Source of the DNA: CAZOAR01 sp964577985
Lineage (GTDB): Bacteria; Gemmatimonadota; CAZMKB01; CAZNLH01
Reading direction: 5' to 3'
Length of the DNA stretch: 64,000 bases
Assembly: GCA_964577985.1 (NCBI GenBank)
Contig: CAZOAR010000003.1
Span: 1-64,000, forward strand
The notes under the pieces were generated by a model, which was not told the DNA's origin, searched no databases, and saw only the letters and a list, made by a program, of their open reading frames with translations. Of the stretch, positions 9,135 to 17,507 are shown in pieces; the stretch's first letter is position 1; each line of letters starts with the position of its first letter. Position numbers and translations under genes: made by a program.

Positions 9135-10631
9135 ATGTATGACCATATCCTGACATTCACGGTCTTCTCGCCGCTTCTTGTGGTCCCGATAATCCTGGTG
9201 CTCCCGTCGGCTCAGGCAAAGCTGATGAAGGCCCTGGCGCTCATCGGCACACTGATCCCGCTGATCCTCGCGTATGAGATATTCGTGACGTTCGACAGAG
9301 CTTCAACCGGCATGCAGTTCGTGGAACACTATTCGTGGATCAAGTCCTTCAACATAGAGTATTATATGGGTATCGACGGCATCAGCGTGCCGATGATCCT
9401 TCTCACCGCACTGCTCGGTCCGATATGCATCCTCGCTTCATGGAACATTGACAAGTCTGTCAGGGGTTATTTTTCGCTCTTCATACTGCTGCAGGTTGCG
9501 ATGATGGGCGTATTCTGCGCGCTCGACTTCTTTCTCTTCTACATCTTCTGGGAGGTCATGCTCCTGCCGATGTACTTTCTCATCGGGATCTGGGGGGGCC
9601 CGCGAAGGGAATACGCGGCGATCAAGTTCTTTCTTTATACACTGCTCGGCAGTATTCTGATGCTGCTGGCCATGCTGGCACTCTATTTCTACAGCGATCC
9701 GCATACATTCAATATGATGAAACTGATCCACGAGAACTCTTTCGACGGGCAGACACTTGAGATCTTCGGGGCGGTCTTCTCATTCAGCAAAGTGGTATTC
9801 ATCGCCCTGTTCTTAGGGTTCGCGGTAAAGATCCCTCTCTTCCCCTTTCACACATGGCTTCCTGACGCCCACGTGGAAGCGCCCACGGCCATCAGCGTAA
9901 TACTGGCCGGGGTCCTTCTGAAGATGGGAACTTACGGGCTGTTCAGGATCAGCTACCCCGTACTTCCTGAAGCCGCCACCTGGTTTTCCGTTGCGCTGGC
10001 CATCCTCGGGATGATAAACATACTCTACGGTGCCCTGTGCGCCATGGCGCAGACAGACCTGAAGAAGCTCGTCGCCTATTCGAGCATCAGTCACATGGGT
10101 ATAGTATGCCTCGGGATGGCCGTCTTCACGCCGGCGGGCATGAACGGCGCGCTCTTTCAGATGTTCAATCATGGGACGGTCACGGCCATGCTGTTCCTTC
10201 TTGTGGGTGTCATCTATGACAGGGCGCACCACAGGGATATAGAGGGTTTCGGGGGGCTCGGCGTCAGCATGCCGGTCTACGCGGGGATAATGAGTTTTGC
10301 CTTCTTCGCCGCCCTGGGGCTCCCCGGGATGAGCGCATTCATGAGCGAGGTTCTCGTTTTCATCGGCGCGTTCAATGTCTACCCGACCATAACGGCGATC
10401 TCCGTGCTGGGGATAGTCCTTACGGCGGGCTACCTCTTGTGGACCATGCAGCGTATGTTCCTCGGACCACTGAACGAGAAGTACAAGGACCTGCCTGAGA
10501 TCAGCCTTAGAGAGATCATTACGCTGGCGCCGCTCGGCATTATCGTGCTCATACTCGGAATCTACCCGATGCCGATACTCAACATGATATCGACGTCCAT
10601 GCAAAGCCTGATTGAGATAATAAAATTCTGA
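9135..10631 (+). CDS. nuoM: NADH-quinone oxidoreductase subunit M
   Basis: 498 aa, about 14 membrane helices. The FYIFWEVMLLPMYFLIGIWGG segment contains the key Glu of the antiporter family (E144 in E. coli NuoM). The KIPLFPFHTWLPDAHVEAPT region carries the helix-8 lysine/histidine relay, and LKKLVAYSSISHMG follows. It is one of three antiporter-like subunits that drive proton pumping. It is separated from nuoL by 62 bases with a good AGGAGGAA ribosome-binding site. The stop overlaps the nuoN start by one base (TGATG). Confidence 0.95.
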   Translation: MYDHILTFTVFSPLLVVPIILVLPSAQAKLMKALALIGTLIPLILAYEIFVTFDRASTGMQFVEHYSWIKSFNIEYYMGIDGISVPMILLTALLGPICILASWNIDKSVRGYFSLFILLQVAMMGVFCALDFFLFYIFWEVMLLPMYFLIGIWGGPRREYAAIKFFLYTLLGSILMLLAMLALYFYSDPHTFNMMKLIHENSFDGQTLEIFGAVFSFSKVVFIALFLGFAVKIPLFPFHTWLPDAHVEAPTAISVILAGVLLKMGTYGLFRISYPVLPEAATWFSVALAILGMINILYGALCAMAQTDLKKLVAYSSISHMGIVCLGMAVFTPAGMNGALFQMFNHGTVTAMLFLLVGVIYDRAHHRDIEGFGGLGVSMPVYAGIMSFAFFAALGLPGMSAFMSEVLVFIGAFNVYPTITAISVLGIVLTAGYLLWTMQRMFLGPLNEKYKDLPEISLREIITLAPLGIIVLILGIYPMPILNMISTSMQSLIEIIKF

Positions 10632-12106
10632 TGAACAATCTAGAAAGCATACGGTTCTTCTATCCCGAACTCATTCTGACGATCCTGGTGATTGCGATCG
10701 TCGTGATCGACCTTGTCCTCAGGAAGAGGGACAACAAGGCCGTCCTGACGATAGTAACGCTCGTCGGGTTGCTTGCCTCGCTACTCTATTCGCTTGAACT
10801 CTCTGGTTTCAGCAGTGTGGCGCTCTTTTCAGGAATGATTGCGCTCGATCCCTTCGCGGTTTTTTTCAAGGTGTTCGCCATACTGGCGGCCATTTTCGTT
10901 GTCTCCTTCTCGTATCCGACCTGGGAAATACCGGGGAAGAAGATATCCGAGTTCCTTGCCCTTCTGCTGGTTGTGGTGATAGGGATATCGCTGCTTGCTT
11001 CCTCGACTAATCTCCTGATGGTATATCTCGCGTTCGAGATGGTCAGCGTGCCTTGCTATATACTGTCCGGGCTGCGGAAGCGCGATATCAGGTCGAATGA
11101 AGCGGCGCTCAAATATGTGATTTATGGCGCGGTTTCCACCGGCCTGATGCTCTTCGGGATCAGCCTGATGTATGGGCTCACAGGTACCCTCGATATCCCG
11201 GAGATCAGCAGAATCATCACCGCCGCGCCGCCCGATCCTATGGCCCTCTTCGTAGCGGGACTTCTTGTCCTGGCAGGTCTCGGGTATAAGATAGCCTCTG
11301 TCCCATTTCATTTCTGGTGTCCTGATGCCTATGAGGGCGCCCCCACGCCGGTGACGGCCTTACTTTCGGTAGGTCCCAAGGCTGCCGGCTTTGCCATACT
11401 CATCCGGTTCTTCTACGTCGGGATGAGTCAGGGAGACCTCTCCTCACTGCACGAACTCGGAGGATTCCACTGGCCGGTGCTCCTCGCCGTGATCTCCGCC
11501 GTCACGATGACGCTCGGCAATCTCACGGCGATCGTACAGAAGAACATAAAGCGGCTGCTTGCGTATTCGAGCATAGCTCATGCCGGCTACATGCTGATGG
11601 GAGTGGTTGTCCTGTCGGGCGACGGGCTGAGGTCTGTCCTCTTCTACCTCGCTGTATATCTTTTCATGAATCTGGGTGCCTTCCTCGTCGTGATAGCGAT
11701 CGCCGATTCCACCAGGAAGGAGGAGATAGAGGATTACTCCGGGCTTGGCTATAAATCGCCATTTACCGCTGTGGTCATGAGCGTCTTCCTCCTTTCTCTT
11801 GCCGGCATTCCGCCCACGGCTGGATTTGTTGGCAAGTTCTATCTCTTTGCGGCAGTCATGAAGAACGAGTATTACTGGCTTGCACTGATCGGGATCGTAA
11901 ACAGCGTTATCTCCCTCTACTATTACGCTCGAGTTATAAAGGCGATGTATTTCTCGAAAGGTGAGGGAGAGGGCCCGATCGCCATCTCACACCTCTATTC
12001 GTTCCTCATGGGCATCCTCATGGTCCCCACTATCCTCTTCGGTGTCTATTGGGCGCCCCTCGCTCGGTTCGTGGAACAGGCACTCGGTCTGCTGACCCTG
12101 CGCTGA
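10631..12106 (+). CDS. nuoN: NADH-quinone oxidoreductase subunit N
   Basis: 491 aa membrane antiporter-like subunit. It shows YLAFEMVSVPCYILSG with the conserved Glu, the KIASVPFHFWCPDAYEGAPTPVTA segment, and IKRLLAYSSIAHAGYM. It is the last gene of the cluster. Peripheral-arm subunits (A-I) are not in this window and must lie elsewhere if complex I is complete. The next gene starts about 170 bases downstream, with no obvious Rho-independent terminator between. Confidence 0.95.
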   Translation: MNNLESIRFFYPELILTILVIAIVVIDLVLRKRDNKAVLTIVTLVGLLASLLYSLELSGFSSVALFSGMIALDPFAVFFKVFAILAAIFVVSFSYPTWEIPGKKISEFLALLLVVVIGISLLASSTNLLMVYLAFEMVSVPCYILSGLRKRDIRSNEAALKYVIYGAVSTGLMLFGISLMYGLTGTLDIPEISRIITAAPPDPMALFVAGLLVLAGLGYKIASVPFHFWCPDAYEGAPTPVTALLSVGPKAAGFAILIRFFYVGMSQGDLSSLHELGGFHWPVLLAVISAVTMTLGNLTAIVQKNIKRLLAYSSIAHAGYMLMGVVVLSGDGLRSVLFYLAVYLFMNLGAFLVVIAIADSTRKEEIEDYSGLGYKSPFTAVVMSVFLLSLAGIPPTAGFVGKFYLFAAVMKNEYYWLALIGIVNSVISLYYYARVIKAMYFSKGEGEGPIAISHLYSFLMGILMVPTILFGVYWAPLARFVEQALGLLTLR

Positions 12107-12237
12107 TTCCCCGATAGCGCGTCAGTCTTCCTTCGCTTCCACCTGATTGTTTTTTCTCACCACTCCACCGCGATTGATCGTATTCTCTGGCATGATGATT
12201 GCTTAAAAGGGTATATGATAGATGGTGGTCTGGTGTC

Positions 12238-12276
12238 AGGAGGTTGACGAAATATGAGCGCAAAGCTATAGTTATG
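12238..12276 (+). promoter_or_regulatory. Shine-Dalgarno plus 5-codon leader ORF in front of the nrnA-like gene
   Basis: A consensus AGGAGGT (12238-12244) sits 10 bases before ATG 12254. That ATG opens a minimal frame (M-S-A-K-L, stop TAG at 12269-12271). The stop is two bases before the ATG at 12274 that starts the DHH protein, which has no ribosome-binding site of its own. This suggests translational coupling or leader-dependent initiation. Confidence 0.4.
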
Positions 12277-13275
12277 AACACTATGACGGATAAGATCGAA
12301 ATAATCCAGAATATCATTCGTGAAAAAGAACGATTTCTGCTCGTCACGCATGTCAATCCCGACGGCGATGGGGTCGGATCGCAGATCGCTCTCCACAGAT
12401 ATCTGAAAAGTATGGGGAAAAAGAGCTGCATCCTGAATGGTCACGCAATACCTGCTGCCTGTAAGTTCCTCGATCCGCTGAATGAGGTGGAGATGTTCGA
12501 TCCAGAGATTCATGACGAGATTATTGCTTCCGCGGAGGTCATTTTCATCCTTGATATCAGCAACTGGGACAGACTTGGTAGTTGCGCTCCTCAGATCAGG
12601 GAATCTCAGGCGATCAGGATATGCATCGACCATCACATAAGCAATAACGCGTTCGCGGACATCAATATGATCGATGTCAATGCCTCTTCCACCGGTGAGC
12701 TTGTTTATCGCCTGATAACGGGAATGGGAGGCGAGATCAGCATGGGTATCGCGGAGCCGCTCTACGTCTCCATCATAACCGATACCGGTTCATTCCGATT
12801 CTCCAACACCAACAGCCAATCCCACGCCATAGCCGCTCATCTGCTCGATGTCGGGGTCAACCCTCGAGGGATCTATGAGAACATCTACGAAAACAGCTCA
12901 ATCGGCAGGATAAAGCTGCTCGGACTGGCCCTGTCCAGGCTCAGGATGGAGGCTGATGATCGAATCGCCTGGGTGAAGATCACCAGGGAGATGATGAGAG
13001 AGACCAACACCAGGCCTCAGGAATGCGAGGGCTTTGTCGATTACCTGAGACTCTTGAAGAATGTTGAGGTCTGTCTCATATTCATAGAACTTGATGACGG
13101 CAGGGTGAAGGTCAGCCTGAGATCTCGCGGGGTAGTCGACGTCAACAAGATCGCCGGAGAATACGGGGGTGGTGGGCATAAGCTTGCGGCAGGTCTCTCG
13201 GTGGAAAGCAATGTCGAGCAGATGGAACGTGATCTCGTGAGCAGCGCCAGGAACTCACTCTCCCCAATCCCTTAG
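12274..13275 (+). CDS. nrnA: Bifunctional oligoribonuclease/PAP phosphatase, DHH family
   Basis: 333 aa. The DHH domain motifs are present in order: VNPDGDGVGSQ (motif I), DISNWDRLG (motif II) and CIDHHISN (the DHH motif). The C-terminal DHHA1 domain ends with the substrate-binding GGGGHKLAAG. Family members degrade nano-RNA and 3'-phosphoadenosine 5'-phosphate in the cytoplasm with Mn2+. The start at 12274 (or the in-frame ATG at 12283) fits family length. The ribosome-binding site seems to be supplied through an upstream mini-ORF. It is followed by moaB after 115 bases. Confidence 0.9.
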   Translation: MNTMTDKIEIIQNIIREKERFLLVTHVNPDGDGVGSQIALHRYLKSMGKKSCILNGHAIPAACKFLDPLNEVEMFDPEIHDEIIASAEVIFILDISNWDRLGSCAPQIRESQAIRICIDHHISNNAFADINMIDVNASSTGELVYRLITGMGGEISMGIAEPLYVSIITDTGSFRFSNTNSQSHAIAAHLLDVGVNPRGIYENIYENSSIGRIKLLGLALSRLRMEADDRIAWVKITREMMRETNTRPQECEGFVDYLRLLKNVEVCLIFIELDDGRVKVSLRSRGVVDVNKIAGEYGGGGHKLAAGLSVESNVEQMERDLVSSARNSLSPIP

Positions 13276-13390
13276 GCCTCGGTTTCTCTTTTCATTTTTC
13301 TTCCTTCCGAAGATTCTCCTGTTCAACACGCACCGTTTGTGATAAGATTAAAAATCTCTTCTGCTCGCTGCGAGACAATGGAGTAAACAG

Positions 13391-13894
13391 ATGGGACACC
13401 TGGAACACAAAGAGAGAGCTGCGGTTCGGCTCAGATTCGCTGTTATAACGGTGAGCGACACCCGAAGGGGGAGCGACGACACCGGTGGAAAGCTCCTGGA
13501 AGAGTTGATCCTCGCTGCCGGTCACAGCATCTCCGGAAGACACAATACCAGGGATGAGCGTGGAGAGATAGAAGAACTCCTGAAGTCTCTCCTCGACGTC
13601 GAGGAGATTGACCTGATCGTGCTGACTGGAGGCTCCGGCATAGCGCGCAGAGATGTGACTATTGAGAGCGTGTCTCCATTTCTCGAGAAGACAATAGACG
13701 GATTTGGCGAACTATTCCGTCACCTCAGCTATCTTCAGATAGGCTCGTCCGCAATCATGTCACGCGCGATGGCGGGCGTGGTCCGCGGAAAGATTGTTAT
13801 CTCGATACCGGGTTCCGAAGGTGCCGTCAGGCTGGCGATGGAAGAGATCGTTCTTCCCGAGGCCGGACACATGGTGCTGGAGGCCAGGAAATGA
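13391..13894 (+). CDS. moaB: MoaB/MogA-type molybdopterin adenylyltransferase
   Basis: 167 aa. It has the MoCF-binding fold, with AVITVSDTRR at the N-terminus, LTGGSGIARRDVTIE (the molybdopterin-binding GG loop with catalytic Asp) and IPGSEGAVRLAME near the C-terminus. These proteins adenylylate molybdopterin before molybdenum or tungsten insertion. ATG 13391 follows GGAG at 8-base spacing. No other cofactor-synthesis gene is adjacent, so molybdoenzyme use is inferred only from this gene. Confidence 0.9.
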   Translation: MGHLEHKERAAVRLRFAVITVSDTRRGSDDTGGKLLEELILAAGHSISGRHNTRDERGEIEELLKSLLDVEEIDLIVLTGGSGIARRDVTIESVSPFLEKTIDGFGELFRHLSYLQIGSSAIMSRAMAGVVRGKIVISIPGSEGAVRLAMEEIVLPEAGHMVLEARK

Positions 13895-14002
13895 CCTTGT
13901 GGCCGGGAACTCCACCCTCGTAACACCTTGACACAGTGGCGTAATATTCGCACGAGACAATATGGGCCACGATTCAATCACGGATCCTGAAAAGACGGAT
14001 AG

Positions 14003-16846
14003 ATGATGAGACAATCGCTTCAACACTTAGAGAGAGATCTCGGTCCGATGATCGATGGAGATGTCAGCACCGATGCTGTGACGATAGCTCTCTACAGCAC
14101 CGCTGCATGCATTTACAGGGTTGCTCCGCTCGGGGTGGTCTTTCCGAGGTCCGCCTCCGATGTCTCAGCGGTCCTGAAATACTGTCTGGAGACGAATGTG
14201 CCTGTAACGGCGAGGGGAGCCGGGTCAGGCGTGGCGGGACAGAGCGTGGGAAGCGGGTTGATCATCGATTTTGCCAGGTACATGAATCGCGTCATGGAAG
14301 TCGACACGGAGAAGAGATGGGTCAGGGTGCAGCCCGGCATGGTCTACGCGTCCCTGAACGAATGTCTGAAGCCGAACGGCCTCTTCTTCGCCCCCGATCC
14401 CTCCAGTGGAGACATATGTACTATTGGCGGTATGCTGGCGAACAACTCAGGTGGTTCCCACTCACTCATGTATGGGACGACGGCAGATCATCTTATCTCA
14501 GCCGAGATGTTCCTGCCCGGGGGCGTAGAATTGCCCGCCAGGAAGTATGACCTCGGCGAATCCCCGCTCGACGGGAAAGTAAGGGCCGCGGCGGACATCC
14601 TGGACAGGAACGCAACGCTCATATCGAGGACGAAGCCTGAAGCTACAAAAAACGCCAGCGGCTATAATGTCTGGGATGCCATGAAAGGCGGGACCATCGA
14701 TCTGGCCAGAATGGTGGCTGGCTCGGAAGGCACACTCGGGATATTCACGGAGGCGAAACTGGGGCTGGTGCCCCTTCCCGGCTCGAAGGCAACCGCCATG
14801 TTCTGTTTTGCTGATCTGGGAGGAATGGCCGAAAGCGTGAAGGAAATAAAGAAGGCGGGGCCGTCGACGATCGAGTTGATGGAGAAGAGCCTAATAACTC
14901 TCCTTGCCGGCTCAGAGGCTTCCTACCTTCTTGAGGGGCTTCCAGAGGGCATAGAGGCGATACTGCTGGTTGAGTTCTCCGGAGCGGAACTCGAAGAAGT
15001 TGAAGAGAGGGCAAGGCGATGCCTCCGGAGGGTCGAGGGCCTTGGATTCAGCAGAGATTTCAGAATCGCCACAGATCCAATCGAGCAGGAAAGGCTGTGG
15101 GAGATAAGGAACAAGGCGTCGTCGATCTTTCGCATGATCCACTATCCGCAGAAACCGCTTCGGTTTATCGAAGACGCGGCGGTTTCCGTCGACAATCTCC
15201 CGGCGTACATCAATCGCCTCCGAGAGGTCCTCAGATCGCACGGTCTGGAGGCAGCCATCTTCGGGCACGCGGGCAACGGAAATGTTCATGTCAACCCGCT
15301 CGTCGACATGACACGGAGCGGTTACAGGGAAATCGTGCGGGGTGTGGTGGATGACGTGGTCGACATCGTCTCCGATCTGAAGGGAACCTTGTCCGGGGAA
15401 CATGGTGACGGGCGCCTGCGAACCCCGTATCTTCCCCGTATGTACAACGAGCTCTGCGATGTATTCCTCGAGATCAAGCATCTCTTTGATCCTGAGGAGA
15501 TCCTCAATCCCGGAATCATCACCGGCGATCGGGTCGAGGGGGATATCACCCGTAATATGAGGTATGGCTATACCGCCGCGGTTGCCGACGGACGTCTGGA
15601 CAGGGAGAATATCAGGCGCGAAATCGACAAATGCCACGGGTGCGGCAGTTGTCGAGTCTATTGCCCATCGTTCACGGGGACAAGGAGAGAAGAAGCGACT
15701 GCCCGGGCAAAGGCCAATCTCCTGCGGGAATATCTTATCGGTGATGTCGTATCGAGCGAAACCACCGGGTCGGCAGCATTCAAGGAGGTGATCGATTCCT
15801 GCTACAATTGCAGGCTCTGCTTGACGGAGTGCCCGTCACGTGTGGATATTCCGTGGCTGGCGGTCCAGGCAAGATCCGCACGTCACGCGAGAGAAGGATT
15901 CTCCATGCAGGACCGATTCCTGATGGGGGCGGCGACCTTTTCATCGTTCGGGAGGAGAATGAGGGGCCTCTCCAACGCGTCCCTGCGCAGCCCCCTCTTC
16001 AGGAGGATCATGGAGGTCCTTGTTGGAGTCCACAGGCGGAGAGAGTTACCACCCTTCGACAAATGCGTTCCATCACACGCCTTCTCGGGTGGAAACGGAA
16101 AGAGTGGTGGGAGTCCGATCGTCTATTTCCCGGGATGCTACGCAGACTATCACTCCCGGGAGGGGGAGTACAGCGGGTCGCTGGCGGTCCTGCGGGCGAT
16201 GGGCTACCGTCCTGTGGTCGTGAGAGGAAAATGCTGTGGCGTCGCAAGGCTGACGATTGGTGACGTTGATGGGTTCGTCAAGGAGGCGCAGGCGCTTGTC
16301 GAGGAGCTGAACACTTACGCCTCGGGCGGGATGAAGATTGCGTTCAGCTCGCCAAGCTGCCTGATGTGTGTCAGGGAGGAATATCCCAGGTACCTGGGAA
16401 GCGATCATGCCGCGCAAGTTGCCTCCCGTGCGTTCGACATCCTGGAACTTCTGGACTCCGAGGGAATTTCTTTCGGGAACAACGGAGACAGGGAGGAAGA
16501 GGTCCAGCTCCATATCCCTTGCCATCTGAAGTCGAACGGCTCGAGCCAGGCCTTTCTCAACGTGATGAAGCGCATACCGGGGATCCACCCCGTGGGGGTA
16601 AATGACCGCTGTTGTGGACTTGCCGGCACATTCGGCATGAGAAAGGAGCGTTTTGACCTCTCCATGAGGATTGGCGGCTATTTATTTGACGGGCTTCTGA
16701 ATCCAGACGAGTACAGGGTAGTTACGCCCTGTGGAGCGTGCAGAATGCAGATAGAACAGGGGACCGGGACAAGTGTGGTCCATCCGGTGCAACTGGTGGC
16801 GAACCGTTGTGCCGCGGGGCAGACAGATAGTAAGAGAGGGGGTTGA
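14003..16846 (+). CDS. GlcD-GlcF fused FAD-linked oxidase and Fe-S (CCG-domain) oxidoreductase
   Basis: 947 aa, a fusion of two proteins usually encoded separately. Residues 1-470 are a PCMH-type FAD-binding domain plus a FAD-oxidase C-terminal domain, with the GHAGNGNVHVNP and GEHGDGRLRTPYLP signatures of D-lactate/glycolate dehydrogenases. A 2x[4Fe-4S] ferredoxin domain follows: C544, C547, C550, C554 and C600, C603, C606, C610. Two CCG (heterodisulfide reductase D-like) domains close the protein, with GKCCGV and DRCCGLAGTFG. It would oxidise a 2-hydroxyacid such as D-lactate or glycolate and feed electrons to quinone. It ends six bases before thyX. The substrate is not determined by sequence. 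Confidence 0.9.
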   Translation: MMRQSLQHLERDLGPMIDGDVSTDAVTIALYSTAACIYRVAPLGVVFPRSASDVSAVLKYCLETNVPVTARGAGSGVAGQSVGSGLIIDFARYMNRVMEVDTEKRWVRVQPGMVYASLNECLKPNGLFFAPDPSSGDICTIGGMLANNSGGSHSLMYGTTADHLISAEMFLPGGVELPARKYDLGESPLDGKVRAAADILDRNATLISRTKPEATKNASGYNVWDAMKGGTIDLARMVAGSEGTLGIFTEAKLGLVPLPGSKATAMFCFADLGGMAESVKEIKKAGPSTIELMEKSLITLLAGSEASYLLEGLPEGIEAILLVEFSGAELEEVEERARRCLRRVEGLGFSRDFRIATDPIEQERLWEIRNKASSIFRMIHYPQKPLRFIEDAAVSVDNLPAYINRLREVLRSHGLEAAIFGHAGNGNVHVNPLVDMTRSGYREIVRGVVDDVVDIVSDLKGTLSGEHGDGRLRTPYLPRMYNELCDVFLEIKHLFDPEEILNPGIITGDRVEGDITRNMRYGYTAAVADGRLDRENIRREIDKCHGCGSCRVYCPSFTGTRREEATARAKANLLREYLIGDVVSSETTGSAAFKEVIDSCYNCRLCLTECPSRVDIPWLAVQARSARHAREGFSMQDRFLMGAATFSSFGRRMRGLSNASLRSPLFRRIMEVLVGVHRRRELPPFDKCVPSHAFSGGNGKSGGSPIVYFPGCYADYHSREGEYSGSLAVLRAMGYRPVVVRGKCCGVARLTIGDVDGFVKEAQALVEELNTYASGGMKIAFSSPSCLMCVREEYPRYLGSDHAAQVASRAFDILELLDSEGISFGNNGDREEEVQLHIPCHLKSNGSSQAFLNVMKRIPGIHPVGVNDRCCGLAGTFGMRKERFDLSMRIGGYLFDGLLNPDEYRVVTPCGACRMQIEQGTGTSVVHPVQLVANRCAAGQTDSKRGG

Positions 16847-16852
16847 CAGCCA

Positions 16853-17482
16853 ATGAGGGTTTCACTCATTTCGATCACACCAGACGCTGAAATGGTAATA
16901 GAAGAGGCTGGGAGGACGTGCTATCTCTCACATGAGAAGAAGACGGCCGACTCGCACAGGCGATTCATCAGGATGCTCATCGGGAGAAACCATGAATCGG
17001 TCCTGGAGCATGCTTATGCCACTTTCAAGATAGAAGGCGGATCGCGCAGTTTTACCCATCAACTCGTCCGGCATAGATTTTGCTCTTTCTCGCAGCAGTC
17101 TCAGCGCTATGTCGATGAAGAGAAGTTCTCCGTTGTGACACCCGGATCGATAAGGGAGAGCGAGGAAGCGCTCTCGATCTACACAGATTTTGTGGAGGAG
17201 TCGAGGAAGACATACAAACGGCTCATCGAACTTGGTATTCAGAAGCAGGACGCCAGGTTCGTCCTTCCGAACGCCGTTGAAAGTGAGATCGTCGTCTCCG
17301 CTAATTTCAGGGAATTGCGTCACGTGTTCAGGTTGAGATGTCATCCAGCAGCGCAGTGGGAGATCCGCGAGATTTGCATGGAGATGTTGATGATCATGAA
17401 GAAGGAAGCCCCTGCCGTGTTCTCCGATTTTGTTGTTGATGAGGAAAGAATGACCGCGCAGGTGAGAAAAGGTGAAGGCTGA
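16853..17482 (+). CDS. thyX: Flavin-dependent thymidylate synthase
   Basis: 209 aa. The ThyX motif RHRxxSxxxxSxR is intact as RHRFCSFSQQSQR (about 74-86), and the SxR/YVDEEKF segment follows. NHESVLEHA supplies the FAD/dUMP-binding region. The enzyme makes dTMP from dUMP using FADH2 and methylene-tetrahydrofolate, leaving tetrahydrofolate. ATG 16853 lies six bases after the preceding stop and the proteasome ATPase begins 25 bases after the thyX stop, so all are likely co-transcribed. A functional link to the proteasome is not implied. Confidence 0.94.
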   Translation: MRVSLISITPDAEMVIEEAGRTCYLSHEKKTADSHRRFIRMLIGRNHESVLEHAYATFKIEGGSRSFTHQLVRHRFCSFSQQSQRYVDEEKFSVVTPGSIRESEEALSIYTDFVEESRKTYKRLIELGIQKQDARFVLPNAVESEIVVSANFRELRHVFRLRCHPAAQWEIREICMEMLMIMKKEAPAVFSDFVVDEERMTAQVRKGEG

Positions 17483-17507
17483 GTGGAAGTAAAGAGAGGT
17501 GATTGTC

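Noticed and set aside
14912..15637. 241-residue minus-strand frame within the GlcD-GlcF fusion
   Set aside because: Shadow of a clear gene; no recognisable domain.
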